From Nakamurella lactea DSM 19367 (GTDB lineage: Bacteria > Actinomycetota > Actinomycetes > Mycobacteriales > Nakamurellaceae), in assembly GCF_000426645.1 (NCBI RefSeq), contig NZ_AUFT01000006.1, forward strand, positions 124,001-188,000: a stretch of DNA of 64,000 nucleotides. Reading direction: 5' to 3'. The translations under genes and the position numbers were made by a program. Below the pieces are notes generated by a model. The model did not search any database. It saw only the letters and a list, made by a program, of their open reading frames with translations, and was not told the DNA's origin. Positions 1-8,199 of this stretch are shown here, one piece after another. Each line of letters opens with the position of its first letter. Position 1 is the stretch's first letter.

Positions 1-626
1 GCCTTCTTCAGGCCGTACTTCTTACGCTCCTTGACCCGCGGGTCGCGCTTGAGGAAGCCGGCCTTCTTCAGCGGCGGGCGATCGGTCGGCTCGAGCTCGA
101 TCAGCGCCCGGGCGATACCCAGCCGCAGCGCGCCGGCCTGGCCGGTGACGCCGCCGCCGGACAGCGAGGCGAAGACGTCGTAGATGCCGTCCTTCTCGAG
201 GTTGACGAACGGCTCCTTGACGAGCTGCTGGTGCACCTTGTTCGGGAAGTAGCCGTCCAGGGTGCGGCCGTTCAGCGTGAACTGACCGGTGCCGGGCATC
301 AGGCGGACCCGGACGATGGCCTCCTTGCGGCGACCGACGGTCTGCACCGGGCGGTCGACGGCGACGTGCACGGTCACGGCAGGGACGATTTCCGGCGCCT
401 CGTCGGTGACGACCGGCTCGATCACCTCGGCCGGTTCGACAACGTCGACCTCGACCTCGTCCGCCGGGGCCTCGGCTGCGGGCGCCTCGGTGGCAGCGGC
501 CTCGGTGGCGGTGTCAGCGGCATCGGTCGCCGGGTCGGCCGTGGCCTCGACCTCGGGGGTCTCGCTGGCGGGGTTGCTCACTGCGTCGCTCATTTCGGTG
601 TTCTCGCTAGGGGTGTCGGTGCTCAC
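1..626 (-). CDS. rpsI: 30S ribosomal protein S9, C-terminus cut by window edge
   Basis: S9 of the small subunit, whose basic C-terminal tail reaches the P-site tRNA. The conserved core starts near residue 90 ([13 protein letters not shown]) and runs to [13 protein letters not shown] at the window edge, so the last residues and stop codon lie outside. Ahead of the core is an unusual acidic, Ala/Thr/Glu/Pro-rich extension of about 90 residues. The start is taken as GTG at 626 because it overlaps the rplM stop (GTGA), which indicates translational coupling. An ATG at 593 would shorten only the extension. Identification is certain; the role of the extension is unknown. Confidence 0.95.
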   Translation of the reverse strand, partial: MSTDTPSENTEMSDAVSNPASETPEVEATADPATDAADTATEAAATEAPAAEAPADEVEVDVVEPAEVIEPVVTDEAPEIVPAVTVHVAVDRPVQTVGRRKEAIVRVRLMPGTGQFTLNGRTLDGYFPNKVHQQLVKEPFVNLEKDGIYDVFASLSGGGVTGQAGALRLGIARALIELEPTDRPPLKKAGFLKRDPRVKERKKYGLKK

Positions 627-1066
627 TGGGCTACCTGGATGATCTCGAACGGCTCGGGCTTCTGTGCCGCGTGCGGGTGCTCGGGGCCGGCGTAGACCTT
701 GAGCTTGCGGCCCATCTGGCGGCCGATCGAGTTGTGCGGCAGCATCCCGATGATGGCCTTCTCGACGAGCTTGTCCGGCTTGCTGTCGAGCAGCTGGCCG
801 ACGGTCTGTGACCGCAGCCCGCCCGGGTAACCCGAGTGCCGGTAGAGCACCTTGCCGTCGCGCTTGTTGCCGGAGATGGCAACCTTCTCCGCGTTGATGA
901 TGACGACGAAGTCGCCGGTGTCGATGTGCGGCGCATAGATGGCCTTGTGCTTGCCGCGCAGCAGCTGCGCTGCCTGGCTGGCCAGCCGGCCCAGCACGAC
1001 ATCGGTCGCGTCGATCACGTGCCAGGCGTGGGTCACATCGCCGGGCTTGGGGCTGTACGTGCGCAC
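623..1066 (-). CDS. rplM: 50S ribosomal protein L13
   Basis: L13 is an early-assembly large-subunit protein. The 147-residue product has the normal family length, with [20 protein letters not shown] at the N-terminus, the conserved LGRLAS segment and a C-terminal HPHAAQKPE stretch. GTG at 1066 is chosen because L13 homologues begin at this point and GAGG lies just upstream (GAAGAGGCAGACCT). Upstream in-frame codons would add about 40 non-conserved residues. It is coupled to rpsI by a 4-base overlap, the usual rplM-rpsI pair. A promoter-like element lies about 130 bases upstream. Confidence 0.97.
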   Translation of the reverse strand: MRTYSPKPGDVTHAWHVIDATDVVLGRLASQAAQLLRGKHKAIYAPHIDTGDFVVIINAEKVAISGNKRDGKVLYRHSGYPGGLRSQTVGQLLDSKPDKLVEKAIIGMLPHNSIGRQMGRKLKVYAGPEHPHAAQKPEPFEIIQVAQ

Positions 1067-1195
1067 AGGTCTGCCTCTTCGTCTAGAAAACTGGGTGAAC
1101 AGCTCGGTGGTTCCGGACCGGTTCACCGGCACAGATCCTTCTGGTGGTTCATCTGGCGGCGCGCACCAACTCCCCCGTGGGGCGCACAAGGGTCA

Positions 1196-1225
1196 AGATT
1201 ACCGCGAAGGACCGGACCAGGTCAA
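1196..1225 (-). promoter_or_regulatory. Candidate promoter for rplM-rpsI
   Basis: On the minus strand TTGACC (1225-1220) is followed after 18 bases by TAATCT (1201-1196). This is the best vegetative-sigma match in the gap between the lipoprotein gene and rplM, leaving a leader of roughly 120 bases. Called by eye; not tested. Confidence 0.5.
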
Positions 1226-1231
1226 AGTGAG

Positions 1232-1246
1232 CCGGCCCATGGCCGG
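1232..1246 (-). terminator. Short hairpin after lipoprotein gene
   Basis: CCGGCC-CAT-GGCCGG forms a 6-bp GC stem directly after the lipoprotein stop codon and just before the rplM -35 element. There is no U-tract, so terminator activity is doubtful. Confidence 0.3.
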
Positions 1247-1248
1247 TG

Positions 1249-2592
1249 TCAGGCGTTGAGCATCGCGATCTGCGAGGCCAGCGACTTCGTCACATCCGTC
1301 GCGCTGTCGGATCGGAACTCGAAGGCGTACCGGCCCACCGCTCCGGTGCAGTAGTAGCTGGCGTTCAGCGCGTCCTCCAGGCACTTGGCGTCCGGGGTCC
1401 CCTGCAGCGCCAGGTCCTGCATCTTCGGGTTCTGGGTCCGAATCTCCTGGTAGAAGGTGTCCCGGACGAGCGTCGCACCGCTGTTGTCGGTCGCCCGGTA
1501 CACGGTGGACCGGTTGGAGGCGACCGAGTCGACCCCGGCGTCCTTGAACGCCTTCCCGTCCTGGGCGTAGTCGCCCATCAGGTGCATCATCGCGGCGGCC
1601 GTGTACGCGCCATTGGAGACATCGCCCTTACCGGAAGGCATCGGCAGGGTCCTGGCGTACAGCCCGTCGGGATCCACCAGCAGGGTTTTGAGCTTGTCCT
1701 TGGGGGTCGCCTTGAAATCCTTGAGGGCTGCTTTCTCCATACTGAAGTATTTCGCGAGGTAGCTAGGCTGTTGCGCCTTGTCGGTTGCCTTGCCCTCGAT
1801 CCAGGCGTACATCACCAGCGGGCCGATCGCCTGGAAGGCGTGCGCGTACTGGCCGCGGGTGCTCTTGGCCGTCCATCCCACAGCCTTCGGGAAGCCGGGG
1901 ATGGTCAGCTTCGCGTCGCCGTCGTCCTTCGCCGCCGCTGCCATGTCGGTGGCGGCCTTGGCTGCCTTGGCCCGGTCCGGGAACTCCAGGACCGCGACGA
2001 CCAGGGCTGCAGAGTTGTCCTCGGTGCCCCTGACGCTGGAGAATCCCGCGTACATCCCGTCCCGGCCGGCAACGGCCGGCACCGGTTCGGTGAACAGCAG
2101 TGACAACGCGTCCGCACTCTTGTACGGGTAGGTCGGGCTCTTGCCGACGGTGTAGGTCGGCATCACCGCCGTGGGGTGCACCACATAGCCGGCAAGCCGG
2201 CGGCCCTCGATGGCGGCCGCGGACTCCTCGCTGGTCGGATTCTTGTTCAGTGCGCGCGGCGCCATCGGATACAGCGGGTCCTCGCCGCCGCCGGTGCTCG
2301 ACGCCGACGACGACGGATCGCTGGATCCAGCGGTGGCCGGGGTCGACCCCGCGGTGTCCGGAGGCGGCCCGGCAGTCGTCACGGGCGAGGTCGGGGTTGC
2401 CGGCGGCGAGCTCTGGTCGGTGGTCGGCGTCGGCGTCGGGCCGGCCGATCCCGTCGGCGCCGAGGTCAGTCCGGTCGCGTCGGGCGCAGCCTGCGCGGAG
2501 CCGGCGACCGAGTTCGCACAGCCCGCGATCAGTGCCGCACCGGCAATCACCGCGATCGCCGCCCGCCAGCTGAGTGTCCGCCGCACCGTCAT
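1249..2592 (-). CDS. Putative lipoprotein, actinobacterial (possibly DUF7373-like)
   Basis: The 447-residue product has a positively charged start (MTVRRTLSWR), a hydrophobic stretch and a lipobox LIAGC with the lipidated Cys at residue 25, so it is probably anchored to the outer face of the membrane. Residues of about 30-100 are a Ser/Thr/Pro/Gly-rich linker. A folded domain of about 340 residues follows, with two cysteines near the C-terminus (KCLEDALN, YYCTGAVG) that could form a disulphide. The C-x-x-S-V-x-G-x-A start resembles large nocardial/mycobacterial lipoprotein families now called DUF7373; that assignment is from memory and tentative. ATG at 2592 overlaps the truA stop as TGATG, with GAGGAA upstream. 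Function unknown. Confidence 0.75.
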   Translation of the reverse strand: MTVRRTLSWRAAIAVIAGAALIAGCANSVAGSAQAAPDATGLTSAPTGSAGPTPTPTTDQSSPPATPTSPVTTAGPPPDTAGSTPATAGSSDPSSSASSTGGGEDPLYPMAPRALNKNPTSEESAAAIEGRRLAGYVVHPTAVMPTYTVGKSPTYPYKSADALSLLFTEPVPAVAGRDGMYAGFSSVRGTEDNSAALVVAVLEFPDRAKAAKAATDMAAAAKDDGDAKLTIPGFPKAVGWTAKSTRGQYAHAFQAIGPLVMYAWIEGKATDKAQQPSYLAKYFSMEKAALKDFKATPKDKLKTLLVDPDGLYARTLPMPSGKGDVSNGAYTAAAMMHLMGDYAQDGKAFKDAGVDSVASNRSTVYRATDNSGATLVRDTFYQEIRTQNPKMQDLALQGTPDAKCLEDALNASYYCTGAVGRYAFEFRSDSATDVTKSLASQIAMLNA

Positions 2593-3527
2593 CACATTTC
2601 CTCTTCGTCCCGGGAAGCCCCGTTGTTCTGGTCTGTCATCGCCTCGGCAGCCGTCCGGACATCGAGGTCGCTGCGCTGCGCCCTGGTGGCCGCCGATCTG
2701 GCCGCCAGCGCCGTGTCTGCTGGGTAGTCGACGCCGACCAAGGTCAGCCCCCTGGCGGGCGCGGTGTGCACCGAAGAGGTCCGCCGCTTCGCCTGCAGCA
2801 GCACCGCCGGCTCGGTGATCGGCATCCGTCCCTCCCCGACCGCGATCAGCACGCCCACCAGCGATCGAACCATCGAATGGCAGAACGCATCGGCCGCGAC
2901 CGTGATCACCACGTCGTCGTCATCGGTGGTGATCGACAGCTGCTGCAGTTCTCGGATGGTAGTGCCGTCCGGGCGGGCCTTGCAGAAGGTTGCGAAATCC
3001 CGCAGCCCGAGCAGGGTGTCAGCGGCCCGTTGCATGGCCACCGCGTCCAATGGGCGGGGCCGGGCGAACACGTCGGACCGGTGCAGGGGGTCCACCCCCC
3101 AATCCGCCGTGCTGATCCGGTAGCGGTAGTGCCGCCGCAGGGCCGAGAAGCGGGCGTCGAACCCGGCCGGGGCGACTGTCACCGCGCGCACCCTGACGTC
3201 CGGCGGCAGCAGGCCGGCCAGCCGGCGGCGTAGACCGGCGCAGCCCTGGTCGAGCGACCGGTCGCGATGTCGCGGCGTCAGAGAAATCAGCGCCATCCGA
3301 TCGACGTCGAGGTGCGCCACCTGACCGGTGGCGTGGACACCCGAGTCAGTGCGTCCGGCCACCACCAGCGACACCGGGGTGCGGAACAGGACGGCCAGCG
3401 CCTCGCCCAGCACTCCCGCCACCGTGCGCCGCTCCGGTTGCACCGCCCAGCCGACGAAGTCGGTGCCGTCGTAGGAGATGTCCAGCCGCAGTCTGACGGG
3501 CGGCGCCGCAGGAATCTCCGTCGTCAC
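2592..3527 (-). CDS. truA: tRNA pseudouridine(38-40) synthase TruA
   Basis: Converts U38-U40 of the tRNA anticodon arm to pseudouridine. The 311-residue product contains the TruA signature GRTDSGVHATGQVAH with the catalytic Asp in RTD, an N-terminal LRLDISYDGTDFVGWAVQP strand and a C-terminal MVRSLVGVLIAVGEG segment. GTG at 3527 is the natural start; longer upstream frames read through the rplQ terminator. It follows rplQ, as in many bacteria, but a strong hairpin separates them. The stop overlaps the lipoprotein start (TGATG), so those two genes are probably cotranscribed. Confidence 0.95.
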   Translation of the reverse strand: MTTEIPAAPPVRLRLDISYDGTDFVGWAVQPERRTVAGVLGEALAVLFRTPVSLVVAGRTDSGVHATGQVAHLDVDRMALISLTPRHRDRSLDQGCAGLRRRLAGLLPPDVRVRAVTVAPAGFDARFSALRRHYRYRISTADWGVDPLHRSDVFARPRPLDAVAMQRAADTLLGLRDFATFCKARPDGTTIRELQQLSITTDDDDVVITVAADAFCHSMVRSLVGVLIAVGEGRMPITEPAVLLQAKRRTSSVHTAPARGLTLVGVDYPADTALAARSAATRAQRSDLDVRTAAEAMTDQNNGASRDEEEM

Positions 3528-3576
3528 CGCCCGAGGGTATCGGACCGGCCGGACAGCGCCGGTGCGCTCGAATGCC

Positions 3577-3610
3577 GAAGGCCCGCTCCCCTTGCAGGGA
3601 ACGGGCCTTC
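3577..3610 (-). terminator. Terminator-like hairpin between rplQ and truA
   Basis: A 14-bp stem (GAAGGCCCGCTCCC with GGGAACGGGCCTTC, one G-U type position) around a CTTGCA loop lies 20 bases after the rplQ stop. It is symmetric enough to work on either strand and probably ends or attenuates the alpha operon. Confidence 0.7.
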
Positions 3611-3630
3611 GTGAATCCGGGCGCCGGCCG

Positions 3631-4431
3631 TCAGCCGTTGTCGGAGTCCTCAGCGCTGTCCGCTGCCGAGTCCTCGGACGCGTCCTCGCGCTGCGAGGGC
3701 GGCAACTGGAATCCGGCGGCCTCCGCGTCCTCGGCGGTGGCGAACCAGACCTCGGCGACAGTGCGCTCGTAGAACGCCGAATCCGGCACGTGGTACAGCA
3801 TCGAGTCGGCATTGCCCTTGATCGGGAAGCCCTCCGGTGCGCTGCCGTCCTCCAGCGGGGCATGGCTGCCCGCGCCGTAGGGAGCCTCGTCCGTTGACGT
3901 GCTCTCCTCGACCTCGGCCGTGGCGGCGCCATCGGTGTCGACCAGAGCCTGCGGGGCGTCCTCGGCCGCCGCATCGGTGCTGTCGGTGGTCTCGGTCGAC
4001 TCGGCCGGCTTGCTGTCGGCCTTCTGCTGCGAGGCAGCCCTGCGGGTAGCCCTGGAGGCCTGCGCGGTGACGGTCTCCTCGGTGATCAGCTCGATCTGCG
4101 CCATCGGGGCGTTGTCGCCCTTGCGCGGCAGCACCTTGGTGATCCGGGTGTAGCCGCCCTCGCGGGTGGCGAAGCTCGGCGCGATCTCGGCGAACAGCTT
4201 GTGCAGCACGTCCTTGTCGCGGACGGTCTTGAGCACCTCGCGACGGGCGTGCAGAGTGCCGCGCTTGGCCGAGGTGATCAGCTTCTCGGCCACCGGACGC
4301 AGCCGCTTGGCCTTGGTCTCGGTGGTGGTGATCTTGCCGTGCTCGAACAGCTGGGTGGCCAGGTTGGCCAGGATCAGCCGCTCGTGCTGCGGCGAGCCGC
4401 CGAGGCGGGGGCCCTTGCTGGGGGTGGGCAT
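3631..4431 (-). CDS. rplQ: 50S ribosomal protein L17 with extra C-terminal domain
   Basis: Residues 1 to about 125 are ordinary L17 ([20 protein letters not shown], then a C-terminal QIELI strand), a protein near the peptide exit tunnel. Ordinary L17 ends there. This protein runs to 266 residues: an Ala/Glu/Thr-rich linker (about 126-185), a compact domain (186-248, with [16 protein letters not shown] and VAEVWF) and an acidic tail. The same domain ends L4 (81% identity over 63 residues). It resembles short actinobacterial domains with an IKGN...YH.P...WF pattern, similar to the tail of some nuclease-like proteins but without their cysteines. Role unknown. Confidence 0.96.
   Translation of the reverse strand: MPTPSKGPRLGGSPQHERLILANLATQLFEHGKITTTETKAKRLRPVAEKLITSAKRGTLHARREVLKTVRDKDVLHKLFAEIAPSFATREGGYTRITKVLPRKGDNAPMAQIELITEETVTAQASRATRRAASQQKADSKPAESTETTDSTDAAAEDAPQALVDTDGAATAEVEESTSTDEAPYGAGSHAPLEDGSAPEGFPIKGNADSMLYHVPDSAFYERTVAEVWFATAEDAEAAGFQLPPSQREDASEDSAADSAEDSDNG
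3688..3876 (-). repeat. Coding repeat copy 1: appended domain of L17
   Basis: Encodes residues 186-248 of L17. It is related to 36829-37017 in rplD; the central stretch covering [10 protein letters not shown] is nearly identical even at DNA level, which suggests recent duplication or gene conversion. Confidence 0.85.
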
Positions 4432-4539
4432 GTCGTGCTCCTAGGGTGTCCCGCCTCCCGGCGGGGTTCTCGGTGGTACGTCAGATGTGGTGCTTGGCCC
4501 CGGAAGTGGGGCGCGGGCGCCGAGGCGGCGGAACCGCCG

Positions 4540-4560
4540 TGGCCGGATCGGATCCGGCCA
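4540..4560. repeat. Inverted repeat between rpoA and rplQ
   Basis: TGGCCGGATC-G-GATCCGGCCA, a perfect 10-bp-arm palindrome, starts 3 bases beyond the rpoA stop. A second dyad, GGCGG-CGGAA-CCGCC, is adjacent (about 4524-4538). The rplQ-rpoA gap of 132 bases therefore contains two hairpins, possible mRNA-stability or attenuation elements. Confidence 0.5.
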
Positions 4561-4563
4561 CGG

Positions 4564-5619
4564 TCAGATCTGCTCGGTCTCCGCGTAGTCGGTGTCGTCA
4601 CCCGAGTCGTCGTCGGAATCCGACGCGCCCGAGCCCCAGTCGTTGCCGTAGGCCAGGGCAGCGGCGGTCGGGTCGAACCCGGCCGGCGAGTCCTTGAGCG
4701 CCAGGCCCATCTGGTGCAGCTTGACCTTGACCTCGTCGATCGACTTCTGGCCGAAGTTGCGGATGTCCAGCAGGTCGGCCTCGGTGCGGGCGACCAGCTC
4801 ACCGACGGTGTGGATGCCCTCGCGCTTGAGGCAGTTGTAGGAGCGGACGGTCAGGTCCATCTCCTCGATCGGCAGCGCGAACGCGGCGATGTGGTCCGCC
4901 TCGGCCGGCGACGGGCCGATCTCGATGCCCTCGGCGTTCAGGTTCAGCTCGCGGGCCAGCCCGAACAGCTCCACCAGGGTGGTGCCGGCCGAGGCCAGCG
5001 CGTCCCGCGGGGAGATGGACGACTTGGTCTCCACGTCCAGCACCAGCCGGTCGAAGTCGGTGCGCTGCTCGACCCGGGTGGCCTCCACCCGGTAGGTGAC
5101 CTTGAGCACCGGCGAGTAGATCGAGTCGACCGGGATCCGGCCGATCTCGGCGCCGACCACCTTGTTCGGGGCGGCCGGCACGTAGCCGCGGCCACGCTCG
5201 ACGACCAGCTCGATCTCGAGCTTGCCCTTCTTGGTCAGGGTGGCCAGGTGCAGGTCCGGGTTGTGCACGGTGACGCCGGCCGGCGGCGCGATGTCGGCGG
5301 CGGTGACCTCACCCGGGCCCTGCTTGCGCAGGTACATGGTGACCGGCTCGTCGTCCTCGGAGGAGACGACCAGGTCCTTGACGTTGAGGATCAGCTCGGT
5401 GACATCTTCCTTGACACCGGGCACCGTGGTGAACTCGTGCAGCACACCGTCGATGCGGATGCTGGTGACGGAGGCGCCGGGGATGGACGAGAGCAACGTC
5501 CGGCGGAGCGAGTTGCCGAGGGTGTAGCCGAAGCCGGGCTCGAGCGGCTCGATGACGAACCGCGAACGGCTGTCGTTGACGGTCTCTTCGGACAGACTGG
5601 GGCGCTGGGAAATCAGCAC
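4564..5619 (-). CDS. rpoA: DNA-directed RNA polymerase alpha subunit
   Basis: Alpha subunit, 351 residues. The N-terminal dimerisation domain includes [20 protein letters not shown] and the C-terminal DNA/activator-contacting domain includes [20 protein letters not shown] and [15 protein letters not shown]. An acidic tail ends DYAETEQI, typical of actinobacteria. GTG at 5619 ([14 protein letters not shown]) is the start shared with homologues and is preceded by GGAGAGGA. It belongs to the alpha operon after rpsD, but an unusually long 213-base gap with a perfect 15-bp hairpin separates the two. Confidence 0.97.
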   Translation of the reverse strand: MLISQRPSLSEETVNDSRSRFVIEPLEPGFGYTLGNSLRRTLLSSIPGASVTSIRIDGVLHEFTTVPGVKEDVTELILNVKDLVVSSEDDEPVTMYLRKQGPGEVTAADIAPPAGVTVHNPDLHLATLTKKGKLEIELVVERGRGYVPAAPNKVVGAEIGRIPVDSIYSPVLKVTYRVEATRVEQRTDFDRLVLDVETKSSISPRDALASAGTTLVELFGLARELNLNAEGIEIGPSPAEADHIAAFALPIEEMDLTVRSYNCLKREGIHTVGELVARTEADLLDIRNFGQKSIDEVKVKLHQMGLALKDSPAGFDPTAAALAYGNDWGSGASDSDDDSGDDTDYAETEQI

Positions 5620-5722
5620 AGGGGATTCCTCTCCCAATGTTCAGGTGACGACCGCTATATGACGTCACGGTGTTACTTCAAATGCGGTTACTTCACATGC
5701 GGTGATGCCGAAACAGGCAGAT

Positions 5723-5757
5723 GCCCGATCGGCAGGAATCGCTCCTGCCGATCGGGC
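5723..5757 (-). terminator. Strong hairpin in the rpsD-rpoA gap
   Basis: A perfect 15-bp stem (GCCCGATCGGCAGGA and its complement) closes on a 5-base loop. No U-tract follows on either strand. It may be an attenuator, processing site or partial terminator between rpsD and rpoA. Confidence 0.6.
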
Positions 5758-5832
5758 TCTTGCGCTACTTGTGGCCCACGACGAAACGACGAAGTCGGAT
5801 CGCGTGTGGCCCCAAGGGATGGACGGAGTTCA

Positions 5833-6438
5833 TCACTTGGAGTAGTACTCGACGATCAGCTGCTCGTTGATCTGCGAGTCGATCTGGCCGCGGACCGGCA
5901 GCTGGTGGATCAGCACCTGCAGGGTGTCGGGGACCACCTGCAGCCAGGCCGGGGTGGGCCGATCACCGAACGTCTGGCGGGCCACCTCGATCGGGAACTT
6001 GGCCAGCGACTGCTTGCGGACCGTGACGATGTCGAACTGCTCGACCCGGTACGACGGAACGTCCACCCGGACACCGTTGACCTCGAAGTGGCCGTGGGTG
6101 ACGAGCTGACGGGCGCCGCGCCGGGTGCGGGCAAGGCCCGCGCGATACACCACGTTGTCCAGCCGCGACTCGAGAATCTGCATCAGCGAGTCGCCGGTCT
6201 TGCCGGCCCTGCGGGCAGCTTCCTTGTAGTACCGGGAGAACTGCTTCTCCATGACGCCGTAGGTGAAGCGGGCCTTCTGCTTCTCCTGCAGCTGCGTCAG
6301 GTATTCCTTCTCCTTGGTGCGAGCGCGGCCGTGCTGCCCCGGGGGGAACGGACGACGCTCGAACGCCTGGTCGCCGCCGACGAGGTCGGTCTTGAGCCGG
6401 CGGGAGATCTTGGTGACGGGACCTGTATATCTAGCCAT
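5833..6438 (-). CDS. rpsD: 30S ribosomal protein S4
   Basis: Primary 16S rRNA-binding protein that initiates 30S assembly; 201 residues, full length. The N-terminus (MARYTGPVTKISRRLKTDLV) lacks the four zinc-binding cysteines of C+ S4, so this is the C- type. The S4 RNA-binding domain is visible around residues 90-155 (ESRLDNVVYRAGLARTRRGA). ATG at 6438 lies in the usual position after rpsK, 20 bases away. Confidence 0.98.
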   Translation of the reverse strand: MARYTGPVTKISRRLKTDLVGGDQAFERRPFPPGQHGRARTKEKEYLTQLQEKQKARFTYGVMEKQFSRYYKEAARRAGKTGDSLMQILESRLDNVVYRAGLARTRRGARQLVTHGHFEVNGVRVDVPSYRVEQFDIVTVRKQSLAKFPIEVARQTFGDRPTPAWLQVVPDTLQVLIHQLPVRGQIDSQINEQLIVEYYSK

Positions 6439-6458
6439 TTTCTTTTACCTTCTCCCCG

Positions 6459-6866
6459 TCAGACCCGACGCCGCTTGGGCGGACGGGTGCCGTTGTGGGC
6501 CTGGGGGGTGACGTCGGAGATCGCGCCGACCTCCAGGCCGGCGGCCTGCAGCGAACGGATCGCGGTCTCGCGGCCCGAGCCCGGGCCCTTGACGAAGACG
6601 TCGACCTTGCGCATGCCGTGCTCCATCGCCTTGCGGGCGGCGGACTCGGCGGCCATCTGGGCGGCGTACGGGGTGGACTTGCGGGAGCCCTTGAAGCCGA
6701 CGTGGCCGGCGGAGGCCCAGCTGATCACGGCACCGGTCGGATCGGTGATCGAGACGATGGTGTTGTTGAACGTGCTCTTGATGTGAGCGTGGCCGTGGGA
6801 GACATTCTTCTTCTCCTTACGGCGCACCTTCTTCGCGCCGGGACCGGTGCGAGTCTTGGGAGGCAT
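6459..6866 (-). CDS. rpsK: 30S ribosomal protein S11
   Basis: Platform protein of the 30S subunit near the mRNA exit, 135 residues. It has a basic N-terminus ([20 protein letters not shown]), the conserved [15 protein letters not shown] strand and a C-terminal [13 protein letters not shown] tail. The spacing to rpsM is 6 bases, typical of the alpha operon. Confidence 0.98.
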   Translation of the reverse strand: MPPKTRTGPGAKKVRRKEKKNVSHGHAHIKSTFNNTIVSITDPTGAVISWASAGHVGFKGSRKSTPYAAQMAAESAARKAMEHGMRKVDVFVKGPGSGRETAIRSLQAAGLEVGAISDVTPQAHNGTRPPKRRRV

Positions 6867-6872
6867 AGTCGA

Positions 6873-7250
6873 TTACCTGGCCTTCTTCTTGCCGGCGATG
6901 GTCTTCTTCGGGCCCTTACGAGTCCTGGCATTGGTCTTGGTGCGCTGGCCGCGGACGGGGAGGTGGCGGCGGTGCCGCAGGCCCTGGTACGAGCCGATCT
7001 CCATCTTGCGGCGAATGTCGGCCTGCACCTCGCGGCGCAGGTCACCTTCGACCTTGAACTCGTTGGCCTCGATCGCATCGCGCAGAGCCAGAACCTGCTC
7101 GTCGCTGAGATCCTTGGACCGAAGGTCCGGGCTGATGCCGGTGGCCTTCAGCACGGCGAGCGAGCGGGTGTGCCCGATGCCGTAGATGTAGGTGAGTGCG
7201 ACCTCCATCCGCTTGTCGCGGGGAAGATCGACGCCCATGAGACGTGCCAT
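6873..7250 (-). CDS. rpsM: 30S ribosomal protein S13
   Basis: Head protein contacting tRNA and the 50S subunit; 125 residues. Starts [19 protein letters not shown], contains the helix-hairpin-helix [10 protein letters not shown] and ends in a lysine/arginine-rich tail ([17 protein letters not shown]) that reaches the P-site. A 195-base non-coding gap separates it from rpmJ, longer than usual; no clear promoter was recognised there. Confidence 0.98.
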   Translation of the reverse strand: MARLMGVDLPRDKRMEVALTYIYGIGHTRSLAVLKATGISPDLRSKDLSDEQVLALRDAIEANEFKVEGDLRREVQADIRRKMEIGSYQGLRHRRHLPVRGQRTKTNARTRKGPKKTIAGKKKAR

Positions 7251-7445
7251 CAGGCAACCTCTCCATTTCTTCCCGCGGACGGGAATGGCGCTACAGGTGT
7301 CGGTCGCGTCCCGTCCCGGATGTTTCCGGGCCTCGGCCTGTAGTCCGAGGGTGTCCGTTCGCCGCTGGTTGCCCGCGGGTGACGGCTGGTGACGCGATGC
7401 TGGGTACTGCTGGTGCCCGGTTGCCCGGGCGACGTCGGGGCCTGA

Positions 7446-7559
7446 TCAGCCCTGACGTTGCTTGTGCCGCGGGTTGTCGCAGATCACCATGACGCGGCTG
7501 TGGCGACGGATCACCTTGCACTTGTCACAGATCTTCTTGACGCTCGGCTGAACCTTCAT
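7446..7559 (-). CDS. rpmJ: 50S ribosomal protein L36 (zinc-ribbon, C+ type)
   Basis: The 37-residue L36 [20 protein letters not shown]... has the zinc-binding set C11, C14, C27 and H32, so it is the C+ form. Some actinobacteria carry a second, cysteine-free copy under zinc control; none is seen here. It lies 44 bases after infA, the normal infA-rpmJ arrangement. Confidence 0.97.
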   Translation of the reverse strand: MKVQPSVKKICDKCKVIRRHSRVMVICDNPRHKQRQG

Positions 7560-7603
7560 CGTCGTGTCCTCTGTTGCGTGTGACTGTGTTGAATTGCTAC
7601 CGG

Positions 7604-7825
7604 TTACTTGTAGCGGTAAACGATGCGACCGCGGGAGAGGTCGTACGGCGAGAGCTCCACGACCACCCGGTCCTCGGGCAGGATGCGGATGTAGTGCTGC
7701 CGCATCTTGCCGCTGATGTGCGCGAGCACGCGGTGCCCGTTCTCCAACTCCACGCGGAACATGGCGTTGGGTAGCGGCTCCACGACCCGGCCTTCGACCT
7801 CGATGGCCCCGTCTTTCTTGCCCAT
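7604..7825 (-). CDS. infA: Translation initiation factor IF-1
   Basis: Binds the 30S A-site during initiation. The 73-residue S1-like OB-fold protein runs [18 protein letters not shown] through GRIVYRYK, which is the standard length. ATG at 7825 is unambiguous. It heads the alpha operon; the 374 bases upstream contain no credible gene but do contain a promoter-like element. Confidence 0.98.
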   Translation of the reverse strand: MGKKDGAIEVEGRVVEPLPNAMFRVELENGHRVLAHISGKMRQHYIRILPEDRVVVELSPYDLSRGRIVYRYK

Positions 7826-8157
7826 ATCCTCCGCAATCCTGGTTGTCCTCGGCTGCCTCGTGCCAGTGCTGCAACCGCCCGTGGCCGGCTCGTGTTCCCG
7901 CAGGAGCACACCGTCACGCACGGCACGGCCCGACCGGCCCGTTCTGCCAACCCCGGACGGGGCGGCGGAGGAGCCGGTGAGCTCGACATCGTTGCCCGGG
8001 CACCGGCCCGGCGCTGCGACTGACGACGCCGTACCGAACCGCTCTCCCGGAAGATGCGCGTTCGAGGATGTCGATCCGATCGGTAACTGGGACTTCCCGG
8101 GAATGGGACCCCGAACTTTCCCAGCAACAAACCGGCCCGACACGCGCGCCAAGAGCC

Positions 8158-8187
8158 ACTCTACGCGGGAAGCAGGGGTAACTCCAA
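8158..8187 (-). promoter_or_regulatory. Candidate promoter for the infA/alpha operon
   Basis: On the minus strand TTGGAG (8187-8182), an 18-base spacer and TAGAGT (8163-8158). It lies in the 374-base gene-free stretch 7826-8199, leaving a leader of about 325 bases. The pattern resembles the elements upstream of rplN and rpsL. Nothing else was recognised in the gap. Confidence 0.45.
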
Positions 8188-8199
8188 TTCGCGGACCGA

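Noticed and set aside
1232..1246. Confident terminator after the lipoprotein gene
   Set aside because: The stem is only 6 bp and has no U-tract, so it is listed only with low confidence.
4201..6786. Very long open frame on the plus strand (861 codons) across rplQ, rpoA and rpsD
   Set aside because: It is the antisense shadow of three certain genes in high-GC DNA; the composition is not protein-like and no family motif is visible.
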